Shown here: one piece after another, positions 1-5,377 of the stretch
Numbering within the stretch: the stretch's first letter is position 1
Layout of the letters: every line of letters starts with the position of its first letter
Source: JAJOKI01 sp964412405
GTDB lineage: Archaea > Halobacteriota > UBA148 > JAJOKI01
Length of the DNA stretch: 7,276 nucleotides
NCBI GenBank assembly: GCA_964412405.1
Contig: CAYPOB010000040.1
Location: 1-7,276 of the forward strand
Direction: 5' to 3'
Position numbers and translations under genes: made by a program
The notes under the pieces: model-generated
What the model was told of the DNA's origin: nothing
Database searches by the model: none
Seen by the model: only the letters and a program-made list of their open reading frames with translations

Positions 1-794
1 TCTTGGAGGTGTCCGCCACGCCAAAACCAGGCAATGTCGACAGGGACCATGATTTTGCTGACCTTGGGTATAAAGATTTTTTAGCTTCTGCAATCGGAGT
101 TGGACATGTGTTCGAGAAAGCCGCCATAAGTGACACAGGAATGGGAGTACTGATCAAAAAAGCGGTTGAGGAAAGTACAAAATGGAACGGCGGCAGAAAT
201 ACTCATTTCGGCACATTTCTTCTGCTGGTTCCACTGATAGTGGCAGCTGGCAAAGGTGATGTCTGTGCTGTAAATGATATCGTGCGCAATACCACCGTCG
301 AAGATGCTATCGAGTTTTATAAGGCATTCAAATGCGTTGATGTATATTTAGGAGACATTGACGACCTGAGCGTGAAAGACACAACTTCGATCGACGAAAT
401 TAGGAGGAGAGGATTGACGCTGTACGATATTATGCAGATATCTGCCGAGCACGATGGAATCGCGCAGGAATGGGCGTGTAATTTCTCGAGGACGTTCGCC
501 GGTGCCAGGATGCTAACGGAAAAAACAGAGGAGATGGGCATGAACGATGCCATTGTGCACACTTATCTCGCGCTTCTCGCCGAGCGGCCCGATACTCTAG
601 TTCAGAAGAAGTTTGACCTATCGGTGGCAGAAGATGTTAGTAGAAAAGCGTCTGCGGTGCTAGAGGAAAGAATTACAGAAGCCATACGCCGATTTGATGA
701 TGAATTGATCCAGAGGAGAATAAATCCTGGCACCACCGCCGATATCGTGGCAGCCTCCTTGTTCGTGCATCTTTTAGGAGATGATAAAAGGTGA
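1..794 (+). CDS. CitG/MdcB-like triphosphoribosyl-dephospho-CoA synthase family protein (5' partial)
   Basis: The gene enters from outside the window. The frame is open from the first bases, and the TTG at position 3 is more likely an internal Leu codon than a start, because the family motif begins at once. Visible motifs (numbered from that codon) are PKPGNV at about 7-12 and GGRNTHFGTFLLL at about 63-75, which match the PKPGNVD and NTHKG-type motifs of the CitG family. Family members are about 280-300 residues, so roughly 20-35 residues are missing. Characterised CitG/MdcB enzymes join ATP and dephospho-CoA to make the prosthetic group of citrate or malonate lyase. Archaeal homologues are generally found without a lyase, so the true substrate is unknown. 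The stop overlaps the next start (GTGA), which implies translational coupling with the DUF447 gene. The family call is firm; the reaction is not. Confidence 0.85.
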   Translation, partial: LEVSATPKPGNVDRDHDFADLGYKDFLASAIGVGHVFEKAAISDTGMGVLIKKAVEESTKWNGGRNTHFGTFLLLVPLIVAAGKGDVCAVNDIVRNTTVEDAIEFYKAFKCVDVYLGDIDDLSVKDTTSIDEIRRRGLTLYDIMQISAEHDGIAQEWACNFSRTFAGARMLTEKTEEMGMNDAIVHTYLALLAERPDTLVQKKFDLSVAEDVSRKASAVLEERITEAIRRFDDELIQRRINPGTTADIVAASLFVHLLGDDKR

Positions 795-1351
795 CAAAAT
801 TGCATAATTTCGGTATAAGAGATGGCATATCAGAGGTCATTGCTACCACGATATCAAAGGAGAGGGGGCCAAATGCTGCGCCCATTGGCATAATTTCGGA
901 TGACGTCATGCACGTGAAATTATATCCTGATACGCACACATATTCGAACATCATGGCGACAAAAAAACTTGTCGCGAATGTCGTGAGCGATCCGCTTTTG
1001 TTTGTCTCATCAGCACTAGGGGATTTATGCGAGAGGGATTTCTATATAGTCGATGGGTTGTCGGTGCTGAGGTGTGCAGACGCCTGGATATTGTTTAAGT
1101 GCGAGGAGGATAAACGAGATAGCACTTTGATATATTTACATCCCATAAGGGGCAAAGTCATTCGAAAGGGTGTACGGGCGGTAAACAGGGGGGTTAACGC
1201 CGTAATCGAGGCGACGATACATGCCACACGCTACGCAGCTACAAAGGACAAGAAGTACCTTGACTGGATCGCGCATTACGAGGATGTCGTGAGGAAATGC
1301 GGCGGGGCGCGCGAAAAAGAGGCGATGAAAACGTTGAGGGAGTTTTTATAA
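791..1351 (+). CDS. DUF447 family protein (putative flavin-binding split-barrel)
   Basis: This 186-residue protein matches the archaeal DUF447 (COG2457-type) family by its overall pattern: an N-terminal ISEVIATTIS strand, a PNAAPIG motif at 27-33, a KLYPDTHTYSNI stretch at 43-54, and a C-terminal helix with NRGVNAVIEATIHATRY at 132-148. The family is predicted to adopt an FMN-binding split-barrel fold; no reaction is established that I know of. The start is GTG at 791, sharing 4 bp with the upstream stop. AGGAGAT at 777-783 lies 7 bases before it and can serve as ribosome binding site; the next in-frame candidates lack such a signal. Co-translation with the CitG-like gene suggests a shared pathway. 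Both families recur near tetrahydromethanopterin-associated genes in methanogens and methylotrophs, so a coenzyme role is a reasonable inference, not shown here. Confidence 0.85.
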   Translation: MTKLHNFGIRDGISEVIATTISKERGPNAAPIGIISDDVMHVKLYPDTHTYSNIMATKKLVANVVSDPLLFVSSALGDLCERDFYIVDGLSVLRCADAWILFKCEEDKRDSTLIYLHPIRGKVIRKGVRAVNRGVNAVIEATIHATRYAATKDKKYLDWIAHYEDVVRKCGGAREKEAMKTLREFL

Positions 1352-1379
1352 ATATTATTTATTCTAACGTCGATGTGTG

Positions 1380-1631
1380 CTATTTATATACTTTGCTGCG
1401 GTGCCCGATTCGTAAGATTAGCACACCACCTCTGGTTTTGGTATAGATGATGCGATAGTCGCCTATGCAGTATTTGAATAATCTCCTGAATTGTCCTTGA
1501 AGAGGTATACCACAGTTTGGGTTTTTGGACAGAGAAGTTTCTAATTGCTGAAGGATGTGTTTAGCCACACTCCTGTCTAATTTTTTTAGATCGCGAACAA
1601 CTGATGATTTATACTCAATCTGGTATAGCAA
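1380..1631 (-). CDS. RelE/ParE-superfamily toxin (mRNA interferase-like)
   Basis: This 83-residue basic protein has the compact RelE fold signature: an N-terminal strand (YQIEYKSS), a helical hairpin rich in Lys/Leu (VVRDLKKLDRSVAKHILQQL, 11-30), a linker with NPNCGIPLQG, then the strands FKYCIGDYRIIY (52-63) and VLILRIGHRSKVYK (70-83). Arg60, His77, Arg78 and Tyr82 sit where RelE-type toxins carry RNA-binding and catalytic residues. Members usually cleave mRNA on the ribosome; some relatives (ParE) act on gyrase, and sequence alone does not decide. The start is a TTG at 1629-1631: the frame is closed by a stop just upstream, no ATG or GTG is available before the conserved strand, and GAGGG lies a few bases before it. 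It overlaps the antitoxin end by 17 bp, the usual antitoxin-first, coupled arrangement. The weak start would keep toxin output low. Confidence 0.85.
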   Translation of the reverse strand: MLYQIEYKSSVVRDLKKLDRSVAKHILQQLETSLSKNPNCGIPLQGQFRRLFKYCIGDYRIIYTKTRGGVLILRIGHRSKVYK

Positions 1632-1839
1632 GGCGTTCCCTCATTTCATCACTTGAAATGACCTTATCATCCTTATCGTTTAAACGTTCTAAAGCAACCA
1701 TGTAGTCGGCAGATTCTCGAAGATATGATGCTATCGCCTTGCGAATGATGTATGTCTTAGAGCGCTCTGTAGCATTAGCGAGATTCTCCAGCTCATGTAC
1801 GAGTTCATCAGGTAGCCGAAGCGAAACAGCGGTAGACAT
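1615..1839 (-). CDS. Ribbon-helix-helix antitoxin (CopG/RHH family)
   Basis: This is a 74-residue protein. The N-terminal VSLRLPDELVHELENLANATERSKTYIIRKAI segment (5-36) is a standard ribbon-helix-helix DNA-binding domain: one beta strand, then two helices separated by a turn containing ERSKT. The acidic C-terminal tail (ERLNDKDDKVISSDEMRERL) would wrap and neutralise the toxin encoded by the overlapping downstream gene. The frame is open to 1917, but the added 26 residues are hydrophobic and unlike the family. The ATG at 1837-1839 begins right at the domain and is preceded, 4 bases away, by GGTGAT, which is complementary to the 3' end of 16S rRNA. I therefore chose this start. Autoregulation through the palindromes just upstream is likely by analogy with other RHH antitoxins. 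Confidence 0.87.
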   Translation of the reverse strand: MSTAVSLRLPDELVHELENLANATERSKTYIIRKAIASYLRESADYMVALERLNDKDDKVISSDEMRERLAIPD

Positions 1840-1851
1840 GCCAATCACCAA

Positions 1852-1886
1852 TGTAATACATAGTATTACTAGTATATCAATGTATT
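1852..1886 (-). promoter_or_regulatory. Putative promoter and operator of the toxin-antitoxin pair
   Basis: Several overlapping palindromes lie 13-46 bases before the antitoxin start. GTAATAC (1853-1859) and GTATTAC (1863-1869) form a perfect 7-bp inverted repeat with a 3-base spacer. TACTAGTA (1867-1874) is a perfect palindrome. ATACAT (1857-1862) pairs with ATGTAT (1880-1885). On the minus strand GATATACT (about 1872-1879) could be an archaeal TATA box, which would put transcription start near 1849-1852, so the 7-bp repeat would lie between the TATA box and the start. That position suits repression by the RHH antitoxin. The repeats are seen directly; the regulatory role is inferred. Confidence 0.5.
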
Positions 1887-1959
1887 GCAGATGGGTTTTG
1901 TCGTAATTTAGGGGCATTTTTAGTTATGCTGATACCATCTCCCAGAACGTCAAGGAGAC

Positions 1960-1968
1960 AAAAAAAAA
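1960..1968 (-). terminator. Possible T-tract transcription terminator (minus strand)
   Basis: Nine consecutive A residues on the plus strand give a T9 tract on the minus strand. Archaeal RNA polymerase terminates at such T-runs without needing a hairpin. The tract lies about 230 bp downstream of the Cys-rich gene and before the toxin-antitoxin promoter, a sensible place to separate the two minus-strand units. Position and composition are the only support. Confidence 0.3.
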
Positions 1969-2094
1969 TTCATCACCCGAACATCGCACCGATTTTCGCA
2001 CACACACCGGTACCCAACAGGTCACTAATATTTTTTACTCTCAATTTCATACAACGAATTGTAAATCACACAATCACATATAGATTTCGATTCT

Positions 2095-2152
2095 GTAGAA
2101 TTTTCGGTTGATTTCATCAAGATGGTTTATAATCGTCAACCGATTTTTCTAC
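2095..2152. repeat. Long imperfect inverted repeat (17-bp arms, 24-base loop)
   Basis: The left arm, 2095-2111 (beginning GTAGAA and ending TCGGTTGA), and the right arm, 2136-2152 (beginning TCAACCGA and ending TTCTAC), match at 14 of 17 positions when one is reverse-complemented. The mismatches are confined to the A/T tract in the middle of each arm. It lies 48 bp beyond the stop of the minus-strand Cys-rich gene, so it could be the 3' hairpin of that transcript. It could also be the remnant of a small mobile element. No T-run follows on either strand. Confidence 0.55.
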
Positions 2153-2200
2153 ATTACCTCATGTGCTCTTGTATTCAGTTTGCGAGGATATTTTCTCACT

Positions 2201-2356
2201 TTATTTTATCCGTCTCATCGGCACGCTACAGCAGTAAGGTATTGCCTTCGGCTCCTCATCGAACTCGATGATAGTGGGGTGGCATCTATCTTCTTCGCAT
2301 ACGCATTCGTATTGGATAGATTTTTCTACAACTTCACATCCGCATCCTTCGCACAT
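2201..2356 (-). CDS. Small eight-cysteine desulforedoxin-like / zinc-ribbon protein
   Basis: This 51-residue protein has Cys at positions 2, 5, 7, 18, 20, 25, 42 and 43. The N-terminal CEGCGC knuckle and the C-terminal IPYCCSVPM resemble the paired metal-binding motifs of desulforedoxin-like domains (CxxC ... PxCCGxPM), which bind Fe or Zn through four Cys. The extra CVC and C25 are not part of that basic pattern. I take ATG 2354-2356 as start: the frame continues upstream to 2452, but AGGAGAT at 2364-2370 sits 7 bases before this ATG, and the protein then begins exactly at the first Cys motif. A TATA-like box lies at the expected distance upstream. A role in metal binding, electron transfer or redox defence is possible; the partner is unknown. 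It is transcribed divergently from the cyclophilin gene. Confidence 0.75.
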   Translation of the reverse strand: MCEGCGCEVVEKSIQYECVCEEDRCHPTIIEFDEEPKAIPYCCSVPMRRIK

Positions 2357-2391
2357 ATTTTTTATCTCCTTTATATTAATACTGCTTAAGA

Positions 2392-2400
2392 CATATATAA
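2392..2400 (-). promoter_or_regulatory. Probable archaeal TATA box of the Cys-rich gene
   Basis: On the minus strand the sequence reads TTATATATG, preceded by the purine-rich GAATAAGAG, which could act as a BRE. Counting about 25 bases downstream puts transcription start near 2370, immediately before the AGGAGAT ribosome binding site and about 14 bases before the ATG. The spacing of TATA box, SD and start codon supports this small gene being real. Confidence 0.55.
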
Positions 2401-2470
2401 CTCTTATTCTTCCATCCCTGATAGTTCTTGCCGTTGCATCAAATGGCAGCAAAATTGTTCAACACATCAT

Positions 2471-2516
2471 AAATAAACATGCATATGTATACTAAAAAAT
2501 AAATAGCATATGTATA
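2471..2516. repeat. Tandem imperfect direct repeat upstream of the cyclophilin gene
   Basis: The 11-mer GCATATGTATA occurs at 2481-2491 and again at 2506-2516. Both copies are preceded by AAATAAA (2471-2477 and 2497-2503), so the repeated unit is about 20 bases with small differences. The spacing of about 25-26 bases is near two and a half DNA turns. Each copy carries a TATA-like core. The second copy would direct a start near 2540, just before the SD and ATG at 2557. The repeat could be a double promoter or a regulator binding site; the role is inferred from position. Confidence 0.5.
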
Positions 2517-2556
2517 ATATGAAATGATCGCAGCGAAAAGAGAGAGGAAAAATAAT

Positions 2557-3222
2557 ATGAAAAGCAAAAAATCAACTTATCCAATTAAACGTTTTTCCAC
2601 TATTAATAATAAAATTTATATGATTTTGGGCCTGATTGGTATTATAGCGGTCATTTTTATTGTCAACGCAATAATTGAACCAGCACTAGAAAGGGAACAG
2701 AAAAAGACTGTACGCTGGAGTGGTCCGCCAGAAATGATTATTGACAAAGAGGCGAACTACACTGCCATTCTAAGAACCTCCAAGGGAGACATTGAAATTG
2801 AACTTTTCGCCAGAGAAAATCCAATAACAGTTAATAATTTTGTTTTTTTGGCCCAACAGGGATTTTATGACGGTATAATTTTCCATCGGGTTATTGATGG
2901 TTTTATGATTCAGGCCGGTTGCCCTTTAGGCGTTGGAACGGGCGGACCAGGATATGTAATTCCTGATGAATTTAGACCAGATAATAGAAACGATAGATAT
3001 ACCATCTCAATGGCAAATGCTGGACCAAACACGGGTGGAAGTCAATTCTTTATCAATCTTGTTGATAATAATTTTCTTGACGATCTACATCCTGTTTTTG
3101 GCAGGATTATTGAGGGAAAGTGTGTTAGTGAAGCTATTGGTGGAGTGGAAACAGAACCAGGAGATCGTCCAAAACAAGATGTTGTTATTAAGGCTATCGA
3201 AATTGTAAAAAATAGCCCCTAA
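2557..3222 (+). CDS. Membrane-anchored cyclophilin-type peptidyl-prolyl cis-trans isomerase
   Basis: Counting from the ATG at 2557 there are 221 residues: a Lys-rich cytoplasmic start, one transmembrane helix (about 20-41, YMILGLIGIIAVIFIVNAII), a short linker, then a complete cyclophilin domain from about residue 68. Catalytic-site motifs are present: FHRVIDGFMIQ, with the active-site Arg, Phe and Gln; SMANAGPNTGGSQFFI; and FLDDLHPVFG. The Trp that binds cyclosporin in human CypA is Phe here, as is common in bacterial cyclophilins. The domain would lie outside the cytoplasm and catalyse prolyl isomerisation of exported proteins. An earlier in-frame ATG at 2524 adds 11 residues but has no ribosome binding site, whereas AGAGAGG at 2541-2547 serves the ATG at 2557. 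The gene is visibly more A+T-rich than its neighbours and the domain reads as bacterial, suggesting transfer. It stands alone, with no chaperone or export gene nearby. Confidence 0.93.
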   Translation: MKSKKSTYPIKRFSTINNKIYMILGLIGIIAVIFIVNAIIEPALEREQKKTVRWSGPPEMIIDKEANYTAILRTSKGDIEIELFARENPITVNNFVFLAQQGFYDGIIFHRVIDGFMIQAGCPLGVGTGGPGYVIPDEFRPDNRNDRYTISMANAGPNTGGSQFFINLVDNNFLDDLHPVFGRIIEGKCVSEAIGGVETEPGDRPKQDVVIKAIEIVKNSP

Positions 3223-3263
3223 CAAGATGGCAAGACGTTTAGGGCGCGCGGAGTTGGAGTAAA

Positions 3264-3277
3264 CTTTTTATTAAAAG
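3264..3277 (+). terminator. Weak terminator candidate after the cyclophilin gene
   Basis: The stretch CTTTTTATTAAAAG contains a T5 run and a short A/T hairpin (CTTTT with AAAAG) about 40 bases after the cyclophilin stop. It could end the plus-strand transcript. It could equally be a TATA-like element for the small ORF that begins at 3285. Support is by composition only. Confidence 0.25.
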
Positions 3278-3284
3278 AGCATCT

Positions 3285-3416
3285 ATGAGAGAACCCATCA
3301 GAGCCACAAGCCAAGAGGAGGTGTTCCACGAGGTAAAGATGAAGTCCATCTTCTACAACATACCTATCAAGTTGAATTATTCAACACAGCAGATGCTCTA
3401 CGTAGCCTGTCCATAA
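3285..3416 (+). other. 43-codon ORF of uncertain status, possible gene remnant
   Basis: An ATG at 3285 opens a 43-residue frame (MREPIRATSQEEVFHEVKMK and onward to ...NYSTQQMLYVACP) that runs 50 bp into the 3' end of the oppositely transcribed sua5 gene. The first 30 residues have a protein-like composition, with amphipathic EEVFHEVKMK. The tail is simply the antisense of sua5. There is no SD before the ATG; TTTTTATTAAAA about 10-20 bases upstream is rather close for a TATA box. I do not recognise the family. It may be the 5' remnant of a gene cut off where the sua5 operon was joined, or chance. Confidence 0.2.
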
Positions 3417-4347
3417 TTGCCCTGCCCAACCCAACCTCTGGAACGGGTTCGGCATAGATGATGTCCAAGCCCGCTGCATCTAACCTGTGAAGCTGGGTAA
3501 AAAAATTTGCCGCCGCCTCCCGCAAATCCCCGCGAGAGGAAAGGACTTCTACCACTTTATAGGGCAATTCCCCTTTTGGAGGTTTAAACGCCAAGAGCCC
3601 TACTTTTTTTCCTTGCACCATATCAAACTCCACCTCTTTTAGAATCTTGATGGGGGTTCGCGGCGAGTAATGGCAAGGCAATTGTCCGGGTGAACGTGGC
3701 TTTAAATAATCGGTCGTAGAAAGTTTTACCTTGCCTATCACCGCCTCTATCTCTTCAAGGGGCAGACCACCCGGCCTGAGGAGAATGGGCTCGGCTTCGG
3801 TGAGGTCTATGACCGTGGATTCCACACCAATGGGACATTTTCCACCATCCAGTATCATATCCACCTTTTCCCCTACCTGCTCCCTAACATGCCATGCAGT
3901 CGTTGGGCTTAAATAGCCGAAAGGGTTGGCACTTGGTGCGGCTATGGGCGCCCCCGCCTCTTTGATAAGGTTTAAAGCCACTGGATGTGCCGGCATCCGT
4001 ATAGCCACCGTTGAAAGACCAGCGGTTACGATATCAGGCACGACTTTTGATTTGAGTAAGATTATGGTAAGCGGTCCGGGCCAGAACCTTTCAATGAGTT
4101 TTTCGGCCTTTTTATTTGGCGAATGGTATAAGCGTTCGACCTCAAAAAAATCCGCTATATGCACTATCAGCGGATCGAATCGAGGCCTGTTCTTCACCTC
4201 AAATATCCGGGCAACCGCCTGCGGATTCAGTGCATCAGCCCCAAGTCCGTATACCGTCTCCGTGGGAAAAGCCACTAAGCCGCCCGTTCGTATGATATCG
4301 CCCGCGTCCTGTAGGGCTTTTGGCGTGGCCTTAACGACGTTTATCAT
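3367..4347 (-). CDS. sua5: Threonylcarbamoyl-AMP synthase, two-domain Sua5 type
   Basis: Sua5/TsaC makes threonylcarbamoyl-adenylate from threonine, bicarbonate and ATP; the Kae1-containing KEOPS complex then transfers the group to A37 of ANN-decoding tRNAs (t6A). The 326 residues cover the N-terminal YrdC domain (about 1-205) with PTETVYGLG (28-36), KNRPRFDPL (52-60; the Lys and Arg of the KxR motif), FWPGPLT (88-94), APSANPFG (137-144; the SxN motif) and GVESTVID (174-181). A linker, PRSPGQLPCHYSPRTP (217-232), corresponds to the SPGMKYRHYAP-type lid, and the C-terminal Rossmann-like Sua5 domain follows (about 233-322). The length is typical of full Sua5 and all key residues are present. 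The start ATG overlaps the purC stop by 4 bp (ATGA), so the gene is translationally coupled and last in the operon. Confidence 0.96.
   Translation of the reverse strand: MINVVKATPKALQDAGDIIRTGGLVAFPTETVYGLGADALNPQAVARIFEVKNRPRFDPLIVHIADFFEVERLYHSPNKKAEKLIERFWPGPLTIILLKSKVVPDIVTAGLSTVAIRMPAHPVALNLIKEAGAPIAAPSANPFGYLSPTTAWHVREQVGEKVDMILDGGKCPIGVESTVIDLTEAEPILLRPGGLPLEEIEAVIGKVKLSTTDYLKPRSPGQLPCHYSPRTPIKILKEVEFDMVQGKKVGLLAFKPPKGELPYKVVEVLSSRGDLREAAANFFTQLHRLDAAGLDIIYAEPVPEVGLGRAIMDRLRRASAVLNNST
3371..3385. repeat. Short palindrome at the sua5 3' end
   Basis: GTTGAAT and ATTCAAC form a perfect 7-bp inverted repeat around a single central base, inside the last codons of sua5. A further 6-bp hairpin (AAGATG at 3336-3341 with CATCTT at 3347-3352) lies just beyond the stop. 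On the minus strand these could form a hairpin at the operon's 3' end, but no clear T-run follows, so a terminator role is only a suggestion. Confidence 0.3.
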
Positions 4348-5372
4348 GCGTTTAGAGCCTCTTTTACATCCTTCAATAATTTCCTCAAAGGGGGGAGGTC
4401 TTTAAACCATGTTCTTTGGGTCACCTCATTTGTGACGGCGCAATAAACCTGAGAGATCAGAAGTTTTAACATTTCAGGAAGCGGCTCCGGATTAAGCTCA
4501 CATATCTCCCTCCAATGTTGCCTGTCCTTCTTTTTAGCCTCCTCAACTGCATGGTACCACTCTGTCTTGCGGTAGTAAACTCGAGCTATCTCTTTGCTGA
4601 CAGGGGTTCCATCGAATGTGAAACGGCACTCATCCAGAGTCCCAAGGACGTCGACCAGCATAAAACATCGTTTTAAATCAAAACCGAATTCTAGTTTTCC
4701 ATCTTCGTTCACCAGCCCAATCTTTGAAAACTCCTTTGTGATGAGATCGTTGACATCGATCGCGATCCGCTCCAGCTCGAGCATTTCGTCATCACTCAGA
4801 CCTGCTATGCGGCGAGCTTCTTCACGGGCGAGGTATCTATCCGTTATCTCCAGTTTGGTAGAATAATCTATGAAAGGGGAATCAAATTCATGGTTGGGTA
4901 GGGGCATGATGGAAAGATTCAGGTCAGCAGGGCATATTTCTCCATTTTTGAGGCGCCCGAAAACGCTATTGCCCGCGGGCAAAAAATTTCTGTAGATTAC
5001 CTCAAGAGGTATCAGAAATCCGCCCTTTTCTTCACGGTAAACGGAATAATCATAATCAGTGCCCTTGAGTTTAGGTTTTATCACGCGCAGGAGCTTGATT
5101 TCGATTTTATTTACGGGTTTCCTGACATCCGAAAGCCTTTTCACCTTGCCACCCTCCACAAGACCCATATAATGGGTGGAAATATTCATCTCCTCAAGTT
5201 TTTCAAAAAAATAGGCGCCCAAAAGAGCGATCGCCTCTCCTTTATATGGTATGTGGTCAGGCATCTCGCCCCAATCAAAGACCGAATACCTATCTGAAAA
5301 GTGAAACTTTCCTACACCTATCCTCTCTTTCGTCGGCCCCCTGAGAACCTCCAGATCTTTCACACTACCCAA
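4344..5372 (-). CDS. purC: Phosphoribosylaminoimidazole-succinocarboxamide synthase (SAICAR synthase)
   Basis: PurC condenses CAIR with aspartate using ATP in de novo purine synthesis. The 342-residue protein is longer than the bacterial enzyme of about 240 residues. Motifs include GKFHFSDRYSVFDWG (21-35; the ATP-site SDRxSxFD element), IPLEVIYRNFLPAGNSVFGRL (121-141; PurC signature 1, with the last Arg of the usual R-R pair changed to Asn and G-N-S for G-S), and KLEFGFDLKRCFMLVDVLGTLDECRF (226-251; the KLEFG and DE-containing signature 2). The start is TTG at 5370-5372: GGAGGTG (5378-5384) lies 5 bases before it, no in-frame ATG exists nearby, and the ATG overlapping the SD is in another frame and stops after five codons. 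It follows the radical SAM gene by 14 bp and overlaps sua5 by 4 bp. The family is clear; the divergent signature suggests an archaeal subgroup. Confidence 0.9.
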   Translation of the reverse strand: MGSVKDLEVLRGPTKERIGVGKFHFSDRYSVFDWGEMPDHIPYKGEAIALLGAYFFEKLEEMNISTHYMGLVEGGKVKRLSDVRKPVNKIEIKLLRVIKPKLKGTDYDYSVYREEKGGFLIPLEVIYRNFLPAGNSVFGRLKNGEICPADLNLSIMPLPNHEFDSPFIDYSTKLEITDRYLAREEARRIAGLSDDEMLELERIAIDVNDLITKEFSKIGLVNEDGKLEFGFDLKRCFMLVDVLGTLDECRFTFDGTPVSKEIARVYYRKTEWYHAVEEAKKKDRQHWREICELNPEPLPEMLKLLISQVYCAVTNEVTQRTWFKDLPPLRKLLKDVKEALNA

Positions 5373-5377
5373 TCCAT

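Larger units (their letters stand above)
1870..2200. other. Gene-free interval between the toxin-antitoxin promoter and the Cys-rich gene
   Basis: No convincing gene is visible in about 330 bp on either strand. The open frames here give low-complexity translations without family resemblance and lack ribosome binding sites, or run antisense to the Cys-rich gene. The interval contains the A-tract at 1960-1968 and the long imperfect inverted repeat at 2095-2152, listed separately. It is A+T-rich, with scattered short repeats such as the two copies of GATTTC around 2084 and 2110. It may be a decayed insertion or simply an intergenic spacer. No tRNA-like or rRNA-like segment was recognised. Confidence 0.5.

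Noticed and set aside
1840..1917. N-terminal extension of the antitoxin by 26 residues
   Set aside because: The extension is hydrophobic and unlike RHH proteins, it would run through the palindromic operator, and a proper SD precedes the internal ATG at 1839.
1926..2111. Open plus-strand frame of 61 codons
   Set aside because: Low-complexity, Ile/Arg/Pro-rich translation with no family resemblance and no ribosome binding site; it lies in a gene-free spacer.
2108..2389. Open plus-strand frame of 93 codons (and an overlapping one at 2268-2495)
   Set aside because: Both are antisense to the Cys-rich gene, which has a strong SD and TATA box; their Phe/Tyr/His/Ser-rich hydrophobic translations are typical of antisense frames.
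2357..2452. N-terminal extension of the Cys-rich protein by 32 residues
   Set aside because: It would be translated across the TATA box and SD; the internal ATG has an ideal SD and begins at the first Cys motif.
2524..2556. Upstream ATG start for the cyclophilin
   Set aside because: No SD precedes it, and the likely promoter would start transcription downstream of it; it remains possible because the added residues are also basic.
3926..4405. 159-codon plus-strand frame opposite sua5
   Set aside because: It is antisense to a strongly conserved gene with all catalytic motifs; the translation is Ser/Ala/Gly-rich without family features.
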